5,375 bases of DNA from JALRLA01 sp046047755 (GTDB taxonomy: Bacteria > Bacteroidota > Bacteroidia > NS11-12g > UBA955). The translations under genes and the position numbers were made by a program. Position 1 is the first letter of the stretch; every line of letters begins with the position of its first letter. Positions 1-5,375 of this stretch are shown here, piece after piece. The notes under the pieces are model-generated. The model searched no databases. It was not told the DNA's origin and was given only the letters and a program-made list of their open reading frames with translations. The stretch is taken from positions 1 through 5,375 of the forward strand of contig JBJOHK010000110.1 in the NCBI GenBank assembly GCA_046047755.1, given 5' to 3'.

Positions 1-63
1 GTAATCAACAGTAAACCAGGCAGTAATTCTTCTATGTGCATAACGATACAAAGCACAAAACCC

Positions 64-71
64 TACCTTTG
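64..71 (+). promoter_or_regulatory. Candidate Bacteroidota -7 promoter box (TACCTTTG) for the coiled-coil gene
   Basis: The octamer TACCTTTG matches the Bacteroidota primary sigma factor -7 consensus TAnnTTTG at all six fixed positions. It would place the transcription start near base 78 and give a leader of about 40 bases before the ATG at 118. No TTG is seen at the expected -33 position (about 42-45), so the match is only partial. Finding this motif by chance in a gap of this size is possible but not likely. The leader is A-rich and has no Shine-Dalgarno sequence at useful spacing (AAGGA at 96-100 is 17 bases away), which is normal for this phylum. Confidence 0.4.
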
Positions 72-117
72 GCAAGATATTTGATACTTAACACAAAGGA
101 AAAATCGAAAAACCAGT

Positions 118-1026
118 ATGCAAAACAATCAAGAGAAAAACAACAGCAAGACCCTGCTTTATTTCATTATAGCGATTCTCTTGCTCTTGAATGTGGGTCT
201 GGCCTACCTATGGCAGACCGGCAACACCAAACAAGAAGCACTTACCGTGAGCAATAATGAGTTGACGGCTGAATTGACAGGTAAAGAAGAAGCCCTCATG
301 CAAGCCCAATTGCTGATTGATCAATACCGTGCCGATAGCTTGACCTTGGCTGAAAACAATAAGACCATTTCTGCTGAATTGGTTGCCAAGAAAAACGAAA
401 TCATGAAATTGGTGGCTCGCATCAAGAGCGATACCAAACTTAGCCAAAGCACCATCAATGAACTCAATATGCAATTGGACGAATTGCGTCAGCGCATCGT
501 CGAATTGGAGTCTGAGAATGCCGAATTGGTAGCTCGCAACGAAATGCTGCAAGAAGAGGTCAGCAGTTTGAACAACGAAAACGATGCCTTGGCCAAACAA
601 GGTCGCATACTCAAGAGTTTTGCCGAGCGTTTGCAAAGTGCCGATTTGAAGATTGAAACCTTGAAGAAAAAGTGGTTGACCGGCAAAGAAACCGGTACCG
701 TTCGCGCCAAAGATGTTGAGGCCTTCAGAATTAGCTTCAGCATCGCTGACAACAACTTTGCTCAACCCGGCGAACGCACCATTTATGTCAAAATCACCAG
801 CCCTGAAGGCGTAACCATGTCAAACGGTAACGAAGGTGGAACCTTTGAATACTTGGACAAGTCTAGCCGTTACACATACAAAGTGAGCACCGAGTTTGAA
901 AGCGAAGCCAAAGTAGTACCGGCCACCATCTGGAAACCCGTTCAAGGGTTAACTTCTGGCCAGTACTCTATCGAGTTGTATTGCGAAGGATACCGAATGG
1001 GTTCAGCCATTTTGAACTTGCTTTAA
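118..1026 (+). CDS. Membrane-anchored coiled-coil protein with C-terminal beta-rich domain (function unknown)
   Basis: The 302-residue product has three clear parts. Residues 1-12 are polar with lysines, and residues 13-32 are one hydrophobic segment (LLYFIIAILLLLNVGLAYLW). This predicts a signal anchor with the N-terminus in the cytoplasm and the rest in the periplasm; there is no lipobox cysteine. Residues about 40-186 are rich in Glu, Leu, Asn, Lys and Gln with heptad spacing and no prolines, a long coiled coil. Within it a short motif recurs (AELVAKKNE at 87-95, AELVARNE at 135-142). Residues about 195-302 look like a beta-sandwich: alternating strands, PGERTIYVKITSPEG at 217-231, an aromatic YTYKVSTEFE stretch, and GQYSIELYCEG at 281-291. 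I recall similar proteins in Bacteroidota, often auto-named 'chromosome segregation/partitioning protein' because of the coiled coil. That label is not supported by any ATPase motif here. The ATG at 118 is chosen because it precedes the anchor; the next Met is residue 61. The gene stands alone, convergent to the TPR gene. Its role is unknown; an envelope scaffold or spacer is an inference. Confidence 0.9.
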   Translation: MQNNQEKNNSKTLLYFIIAILLLLNVGLAYLWQTGNTKQEALTVSNNELTAELTGKEEALMQAQLLIDQYRADSLTLAENNKTISAELVAKKNEIMKLVARIKSDTKLSQSTINELNMQLDELRQRIVELESENAELVARNEMLQEEVSSLNNENDALAKQGRILKSFAERLQSADLKIETLKKKWLTGKETGTVRAKDVEAFRISFSIADNNFAQPGERTIYVKITSPEGVTMSNGNEGGTFEYLDKSSRYTYKVSTEFESEAKVVPATIWKPVQGLTSGQYSIELYCEGYRMGSAILNLL

Positions 1027-1040
1027 TTGATCTTGGTCAC

Positions 1041-1075
1041 AAAAAAGCCCGGCTGCTGCGCAGCCGGGCTTTTTT
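1041..1075. terminator. Bidirectional intrinsic terminator between convergent genes
   Basis: A perfect 10-bp GC-rich stem (GCCCGGCTGC at 1047-1056 with GCAGCCGGGC at 1060-1069) closes a three-base loop, TGC. It is flanked by AAAAAA (1041-1046) and TTTTTT (1070-1075), which can pair to lengthen the stem to 16 bp. On each strand the stem is followed by a run of six T. It lies 15 bases after the coiled-coil stop (1026) and 26 bases beyond the TPR gene's stop on the other strand, so it can serve both genes. Confidence 0.93.
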
Positions 1076-1100
1076 ATTTAATGCAGTCTTCTGTGGCTAT

Positions 1101-4064
1101 TTAAGGCTTGCCCAAGGCCTGCACCTTGCGCTGAGCTATCTCGGCCAATTCTGAAGAGCCGAAGCTCTCAATTACGACATTCCAAGTGGCCTGAGCATTG
1201 AACTCATCGCCCTCTTTCAAGAAGGCATCTCCCAATAGAATCAAGGCTTTGCCCACCCAATAATCGTAGCCATTGAATCGATCGAGCACAGCATAACAAG
1301 CCTCTTTGCAGAGCTCCAAGCTGTCAATGTTGTAGTACAATTCACCCAATCGGAATTGAGCCTCGGCCGCAAAGCGATTGTCGTCTTTGCCCAAAATCGA
1401 TTCCAAGGCCGATTTGGCCATCTCGGTTTTGCCCAATCGTATGTGAGACTTGGCCAAAATCAATTCCGACTCCGTGCGCAGATCACCGCTGACACCCGGA
1501 TCATCCATCACTTTGCGGGCCAGCAACTCCAATTCTTCGGTCTTGCCCAACTTTTGGTAGCAATACAACAGGGAAGTCCATGTTTGGGTGCGGGTATCAC
1601 GCGATTTGGTAATGGCCTCCAATTCCACTACGTATTCGACAATGTCTTCGCATTTGGCGTCTGTGCCCATAATCTTCAGCGTAGCTAACAACGCATCTTC
1701 TTTGTAATCCAAGCTGCTGGATTTTGCGACCTTTTTGTAATGCACCAAGGCATTGGCGGGTTGTCCCAATGTTTCGTGGCAAAGAGCTTTGAAGTAATTC
1801 GCATTGATCACAAAAGCTCCACTCTCCTGCTCTTTCAAATAAGATTCAAAGCTATTGATGGCCTGCTGGTATTGGGATTTCTCGTATAGAGCATAAGCGG
1901 TCTCGTACAACAAACTATCCTGTTCGCTGAAACGAATTCCCCCACGGTTCTTGGCCCACTTGACATACTCGGGAGCGCGACCGGTTTCTTGGTAAATGCC
2001 TTTGACCATTTGAGCAGCCGCTTTGGCTTCAGGGGTACCGGGGTATTTGTCGTAGAGCTGGGTGTAGGCATTGACAGCATCATCGATGCGCTCTTGGTTG
2101 TAATACAAACGACCTAACGTAGAATAGGCTCGGCTCGCAGCCAAATTATTGGGGAACTGCTGAACGACGTATTCCAAATACTTGACGGCCTGATTGGGTT
2201 GTTCCAAAATCATGTACTCGGCGGCCAGTTCGCTGTAGGCATCAACCAAAAAACGAGAACCGCTGTATTCATTGGTCAAGCGCTTGAGCGTGGTTATTTT
2301 CTCTTCGGCATTTCCTTTCAACCCATAGATCAGGGAACTTTGGAACAGAGCGTAGTCGGCGTCGGCACCGCGCTTACCGGTCACATAGGCATAGGCCTTC
2401 AAAGCCTCATCCAATTCTTTGGCCATAAAGTGACAATCGCCTGAACGCAAGTATGCATCTTGAACCAAACGCTCGTCGTAACGGCCTTTGGAGACACGGT
2501 CAGTAAAACCGTCAAAGTACTGCGCAGCTCGACCGTATAACTTGTCTTTGTAAGAGATATAACCCAAGCCATAGTAGGCATAGGCAAATTCTGAAACTTC
2601 TGAAGCCCCGCTCATATCCAAAAACTTGAGATAGGCATTTTGGGATTCGGCGACATTGCCCATTTGGCCATTGGCTTCGGCAATCCAAAAACGAGATTCA
2701 GCCGCCATGGCTTTATCAGCCTTTTTAGAGGAACATTTCTCAAACAACTCTATGGCCTGACCGAAGTCGCGGGCTTTGTATAGTTCCTTTCCACGATTGA
2801 GGGTAACGCGCTGGTACAAGATCTCCGTCTGGGCATCCAGATTGTCGAGTTGATCCAAGAGGGCTACCGCTTCGCGGTAGGAATCGGTTTCCAATAGCAA
2901 GCGAGCTTTTAGCTTGGTCGCTTCCTTGGCATTGGCTGAGCGTGGAAAGAGCTTCACGAATCGATCCAGCAAGGCGATGTTGTTGGGATCCGACAATTGG
3001 ACGGCCAACTTGGCTTGATTGAACAGGGCCAATTCTGCGATTTCTTTGTTGTATCCGCTGCGATAGGCCTCGCCGTAGGCGGTTTGTGCCTCTCGATAAT
3101 TCTTCAACTTCAACAGGGCATTCCCCAAGCTGAAACTAGCCATTTGGCTAATGGAATCGCCTTGAGCCGCCACTTTGCGGAGCCAAGGTAAACTTTCTGT
3201 GAACGAACCTGATTTGTACAGCGAGTAACCGATTTCGTATTGTTCGGCAGTCGACAAAGATTCGGGATTCGGATCAGCCGCCATAAAGGCTTCGGCCGCC
3301 TTGGGGTAATTCTGTAAGCGGTAATTGCACTTGGCTTTCAACATTTCCACCTCACTGCGATCAACGCCCTTTTGAGGCTTATCTAGTTCAGCCAAAGCCG
3401 CTGCATAATTGTCCAATTGGTAATAAATCTGAGCGATGTAGAACGAAACACGAGCATAGCCTAGGTCTCTCACCGCTTTGAAAGCGTCAATGGCTTCTTG
3501 GTAATGTTGATTGCGCAGCTCGGCATAGGCGTAGTAGTACTGGGCCAAATCTTTGTATTCGCCCCCGCTTTGGGTCAAGGGCTTGAAACCTTCAGCGGCC
3601 TTGTCATAATCACCAACGCTCAAGTAACAATTTGAGCGACGAAAGGCGAATCGGTCGCGGTCATCGGGACTCAGGGCGGCAGCATCTACGTCTTTGTAGT
3701 AGCGCAAAGCCGAGCGGTAGCGAGGCTTTTCGTACTCGTAATCACCCAAGGCCACACTGGCCTCGTTCGACTGAATCGAACCCGGATGCCTATCCAAGAA
3801 TTGCAGCAAGGTCACCTCTCCATCCACATGCCCAGCTTTCAGCTTGGACATGGCCAAATAAAATTCAGCCTCATCCAAACGAGATTCAGACAACTCGGAA
3901 CCTAGGTAATGCTCAAACTGGGCAATAGCCGCATTGTAGCGTCCCTCCTGGTACAACTCCATACCCCGATCCAGGAACATCCCGGGCATACGATTCACCG
4001 CGTGCTGCTGAGCAAACGCAACTGAGCTAGCCAAAGCCAGCAACGAAAGGAAAGCAATCCTCAT
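1101..4064 (-). CDS. Large exported tetratricopeptide repeat (TPR) protein
   Basis: The 987-residue product starts with a classic signal peptide: Arg2, a hydrophobic core at residues 3-15, and cleavage predicted after AFA at 16-18. The mature protein would begin Gln-Gln, which fits the Bacteroidota tendency for Gln at +1 (pyroglutamate). There is no lipobox Cys, so it should be soluble in the periplasm or loosely membrane-bound. The rest is almost wholly helical TPR-like repeats, about twenty. Clear ones start near residues 29 (ELYQEGRYNAAIAQFEHYL), 139, 175, 274, 308, 426, 608, 645 (STLGRLYYNQERIDDAVNAY), 717, 755, 903 and 939. Spacing like that of BamD/YbgF-type TPRs (ending in 'YP/FP' turns, e.g. 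QQFPNN, DKYPGT) suggests partner binding. The C-terminal stretch YWVGKALILLGDAFLKEGDE (935-954) resembles a segment I recall as well conserved in long Bacteroidota TPR proteins of about 1000 residues. It has nine cysteines, many for an exported protein. It resembles type 9 secretion TPR lipoproteins (SprE/PorW) only in general design, so no symbol is given. No enzyme motif is seen; scaffolding of an envelope complex is an inference. Confidence 0.93.
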   Translation of the reverse strand: MRIAFLSLLALASSVAFAQQHAVNRMPGMFLDRGMELYQEGRYNAAIAQFEHYLGSELSESRLDEAEFYLAMSKLKAGHVDGEVTLLQFLDRHPGSIQSNEASVALGDYEYEKPRYRSALRYYKDVDAAALSPDDRDRFAFRRSNCYLSVGDYDKAAEGFKPLTQSGGEYKDLAQYYYAYAELRNQHYQEAIDAFKAVRDLGYARVSFYIAQIYYQLDNYAAALAELDKPQKGVDRSEVEMLKAKCNYRLQNYPKAAEAFMAADPNPESLSTAEQYEIGYSLYKSGSFTESLPWLRKVAAQGDSISQMASFSLGNALLKLKNYREAQTAYGEAYRSGYNKEIAELALFNQAKLAVQLSDPNNIALLDRFVKLFPRSANAKEATKLKARLLLETDSYREAVALLDQLDNLDAQTEILYQRVTLNRGKELYKARDFGQAIELFEKCSSKKADKAMAAESRFWIAEANGQMGNVAESQNAYLKFLDMSGASEVSEFAYAYYGLGYISYKDKLYGRAAQYFDGFTDRVSKGRYDERLVQDAYLRSGDCHFMAKELDEALKAYAYVTGKRGADADYALFQSSLIYGLKGNAEEKITTLKRLTNEYSGSRFLVDAYSELAAEYMILEQPNQAVKYLEYVVQQFPNNLAASRAYSTLGRLYYNQERIDDAVNAYTQLYDKYPGTPEAKAAAQMVKGIYQETGRAPEYVKWAKNRGGIRFSEQDSLLYETAYALYEKSQYQQAINSFESYLKEQESGAFVINANYFKALCHETLGQPANALVHYKKVAKSSSLDYKEDALLATLKIMGTDAKCEDIVEYVVELEAITKSRDTRTQTWTSLLYCYQKLGKTEELELLARKVMDDPGVSGDLRTESELILAKSHIRLGKTEMAKSALESILGKDDNRFAAEAQFRLGELYYNIDSLELCKEACYAVLDRFNGYDYWVGKALILLGDAFLKEGDEFNAQATWNVVIESFGSSELAEIAQRKVQALGKP

Positions 4065-4068
4065 ACTT

Positions 4069-4076
4069 CAAATCTA
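4069..4076 (-). promoter_or_regulatory. Candidate -7 box (TAGATTTG) directly at the TPR gene start
   Basis: On the minus strand TAGATTTG matches TAnnTTTG at all six fixed positions and ends only four bases before the ATG at 4064. If used, transcription would begin at or next to the start codon and give a leaderless mRNA. The matching -33 TTG is weak: the expected place holds a TTT/CTT stretch instead. The alternative is read-through from the glycosyltransferase gene 85 bases upstream, with this motif being chance. Confidence 0.35.
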
Positions 4077-4103
4077 CCCCTCGCGTGCGCGTGAAAAGAG
4101 GGG
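4077..4103. repeat. Inverted repeat CCCCTC...GAGGGG upstream of the TPR gene
   Basis: CCCCTC (4077-4082) pairs with GAGGGG (4098-4103) across a 15-base centre that is itself GC-rich (GCGTGCGCG). It sits between the glycosyltransferase stop and the TPR start, adjoining the candidate -7 box. There is no T run after it in the minus direction, so it is a poor intrinsic terminator. It could be an operator, a 5' leader hairpin in a read-through message, or chance. Confidence 0.4.
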
Positions 4104-4125
4104 CTTTATGCACCGTAACTAAGGG

Positions 4126-4152
4126 TGAGTCCTGCAGTGTACAATAGACTCA
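4126..4152. repeat. Short inverted repeat TGAGTC...GACTCA at the glycosyltransferase stop
   Basis: TGAGTC (4126-4131) and GACTCA (4147-4152) are perfect six-base inverted arms with a 15-base spacer that contains CTGCAG. The right arm includes the stop codon of the glycosyltransferase gene. No T tract follows on either strand, so intrinsic termination is not supported. A weak 3' hairpin is possible; chance is also reasonable for arms this short. Confidence 0.25.
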
Positions 4153-5286
4153 ATCGCCCAGTTCCAAACCTAGCAATTCAGCCAAAATCAAAGCGTTTGC
4201 TCGGTTGTCAAATTGCTGCCCCATGCGTTCTTTTCTGAGCTCAATTTCCTGTTGGCCAAAAGAGAGATTCCAGCATTCATCAATGGCCCTAACCAGATCT
4301 ACAGCCTCCCTCCCTATAGAGCACAAATCCTCCAAGCCGGTATCATCAATCATGGGCCCATTGACCACACAATGGCGCCCTCGATGAAGGGCATTGAGCA
4401 ATTTGAGTTTGATTCCCGTTGATTGAAAAGTAACCAAAGCATTTACATGGGCTGACGAGACCAAATCCAAGACCTCATCAGCACCAATATTGGCTTTGAG
4501 TTCAACATGGTCATACCGAGCTACCGCTTGCTGCAATTCAGCTGACGGGTGGTTACCCGCAATCACACAGGGATGGGATACTTGAGGAAAGACTTCTTTG
4601 ACTAAATACAGGGCCGCCCGGTTATTTTCTGGCACGGCCAAATTGCCATGATAGAGCACGAATTCTCCTCGCCCTTCTGCGCTCAACACATCTGAATTGG
4701 GGTGAAAAGCCGGAACATAACTCGTCTTACCGTAAATCTCCTCGAAATACTGTGTCTCCAAGGGCGAAATAGCCGCAATGGCTTGTGCATGTTTCAAAAC
4801 AGGCTCCCAAGCCTTCAAGCGCTCAGATTCAATTCGAAAAAAGTACTTCTTAAAAAACGACCCTTCGGCCTCTTCCAAAGCACTGTAGTAGTGGTGCTCT
4901 ACGTTGTGTGCCCTCACTACTTTCACGCGCTGTTTCAAATCAAAATGATTCAAGAAAAAGGTCGAATGCAATCCCTCGAACAAAATAGGATACTTATCGC
5001 GCCGCAAGCGATACAGCAAACGCTCATCGTCACGGGTAATCACTACATAGGGCAGCTCCCCCAGAAATGGATTTTTAAACCTTCTGCGCTCGTAATAATA
5101 GGTCTTTACACAAAGAGCGTCCAAATCGGCTGAGGCGGTTTTCCCATCGTATAAAAACACGTGTAATACGACTTCAGCCCCCAGATCTACCAAGGCCTTG
5201 AGCTTGAAATACATATCGATTGACCCCCCGTAATTGGGAGGATAAGGCTGGTCAAAACAAACGATATGGACGCGCTTCTTGCTCAT
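4150..5286 (-). CDS. GT-B fold glycosyltransferase (GT4-like)
   Basis: The 378-residue product begins MSKKRVHIVCFDQPYPPNYG. The beta strand followed by the PPNYGG loop (residues 16-21) is typical of the acceptor-side N-terminal domain of GT-B enzymes. RAHNVEHHYY (125-134) and the helical segment after it resemble the acceptor-site region of GT4 proteins. The second domain opens at FVLYHGNLAVPENN (209-222) and contains VIAGNHPS (241-248) and STGIKLKLLNAL (289-300), where the nucleotide-sugar site is expected. Such enzymes move a sugar from an activated donor to a lipid, glycan or protein acceptor at the cytoplasmic face of the inner membrane; donor and acceptor cannot be read from sequence. 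The usual GT4 E-x7-E motif is altered, with Asn298 where LEA normally supplies the second Glu. I chose the ATG at 5286, not the in-frame ATG at 5373: the start overlaps the upstream gene's stop as ATGA, the family fold begins right there, and the 29 extra residues look like out-of-frame translation of the upstream gene. There are no membrane segments or signal peptide. Confidence 0.9.
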   Translation of the reverse strand: MSKKRVHIVCFDQPYPPNYGGSIDMYFKLKALVDLGAEVVLHVFLYDGKTASADLDALCVKTYYYERRRFKNPFLGELPYVVITRDDERLLYRLRRDKYPILFEGLHSTFFLNHFDLKQRVKVVRAHNVEHHYYSALEEAEGSFFKKYFFRIESERLKAWEPVLKHAQAIAAISPLETQYFEEIYGKTSYVPAFHPNSDVLSAEGRGEFVLYHGNLAVPENNRAALYLVKEVFPQVSHPCVIAGNHPSAELQQAVARYDHVELKANIGADEVLDLVSSAHVNALVTFQSTGIKLKLLNALHRGRHCVVNGPMIDDTGLEDLCSIGREAVDLVRAIDECWNLSFGQQEIELRKERMGQQFDNRANALILAELLGLELGD

Positions 5287-5375
5287 GATTTCACCGGCAA
5301 CACCTGGGACCAAATTTCGCCCAATTTTTGGGATTCTCGAGCCCACACCCACTCCTGCCCGGCTTTCAAACATTC
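5283..5375 (-). CDS. C-terminal end of an upstream gene, cut by the window edge (possibly another glycosyltransferase)
   Basis: Reading from the right edge, the frame gives 30 residues, starting ECLKAGQEWVWARESQKLGE and ending WSQVLPVKS, then TGA at 5285-5283. The stop overlaps the next gene's ATG by ATGA, a sign of translational coupling within one operon. The tail is an amphipathic helix rich in Trp, Glu and Gln. This resembles the last helix of GT4 glycosyltransferases (pattern W...S..KL..IW), which would fit the neighbour, but 30 residues are too few to name it. That it codes is supported by the overlap and the protein-like composition compared with the Gly/Arg/Val-rich alternative frame. 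Confidence 0.72.
   Translation of the reverse strand, partial: ECLKAGQEWVWARESQKLGEIWSQVLPVKS

Noticed and set aside
33..42. TATGTGCATA near-palindrome upstream of the coiled-coil gene, considered as an operator
   Set aside because: Only the four outer bases on each side are symmetrical, which is easily chance in A/T-rich DNA.
36..257. 73-residue plus-strand open frame across the start of the coiled-coil gene
   Set aside because: It starts upstream of the candidate promoter box and overlaps the real gene in another frame; its sequence is low in hydrophobic core and matches nothing recognisable.
208..765. 185-residue open frame on the minus strand opposite the coiled-coil gene
   Set aside because: It mirrors the strongly biased codons of the coiled coil (Glu/Leu/Asn-rich sense gives Phe/Gln/Leu-rich antisense). 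There is no promoter, domain or plausible protein composition, and the sense frame is clearly the gene.
118..1026. Reading the coiled-coil gene as an SMC or ParA-like chromosome protein
   Set aside because: No Walker A/B or hinge is present, and the N-terminal anchor predicts a periplasmic location for the coiled coil.
3632..3928. 98-residue plus-strand open frame opposite the TPR gene
   Set aside because: Its Arg/Pro/His/Ser-rich composition is typical of antisense translation of a coding sequence; the TPR repeats on the minus strand explain the region.
4126..4152. Inverted repeat at the glycosyltransferase stop considered as a terminator
   Set aside because: Six-base arms with a 15-base loop and no T run on either strand are not enough to call a terminator; kept only as a low-confidence repeat.
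4702..5133. 143-residue plus-strand open frame opposite the glycosyltransferase
   Set aside because: It lies wholly inside a well-supported gene on the other strand, with no regulatory signal or recognisable domain.

Overview
The window looks like chromosomal DNA of a member of the Bacteroidota, probably outside Bacteroides itself. The support is a mid-range base composition with heavy use of TTG for leucine, starts without Shine-Dalgarno sequences, two matches to the Bacteroidota sigma factor -7 box (TAnnTTTG), a signal peptide whose mature end starts with glutamine, and three proteins whose sequence style I recognise from that phylum. I cannot name a genus. No RNA gene, mobile element, CRISPR array or defence system is visible.

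Layout. Bases 1-117 are a non-coding leader with a candidate promoter. Bases 118-1026 (+) encode a 302-residue protein with one N-terminal membrane anchor, a long coiled coil and a C-terminal beta-rich domain. Bases 1027-1100 hold a strong A-stem-T hairpin that can end transcription from both sides. Bases 1101-4064 (-) encode a 987-residue exported protein made almost entirely of TPR-like helical repeats. An 85-base gap (4065-4149) carries two inverted repeats and a candidate promoter right at the TPR gene's start. Bases 4150-5286 (-) encode a GT-B type glycosyltransferase of 378 residues. It overlaps by four bases (ATGA) the end of another reading frame that enters from the right edge (5283-5375, -).

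How the parts relate. The glycosyltransferase and the cut-off gene before it are almost certainly one transcription unit, perhaps part of a surface polysaccharide or glycan cluster that continues to the right. The TPR gene lies downstream on the same strand and may be read through from that unit, or started from its own promoter. The anchored coiled-coil gene is convergent to it and insulated by the shared terminator. Both the TPR protein and the coiled-coil protein should act in the envelope (periplasm or inner face of the outer membrane), but nothing here proves that they work together.

Overall this is mostly ordinary core-like Bacteroidota sequence. The points most worth a second look are the uncharacterised anchored coiled-coil protein, the very large exported TPR protein with its possibly leaderless promoter, and the glycosyltransferase in which the usual second catalytic-site glutamate is replaced by asparagine.
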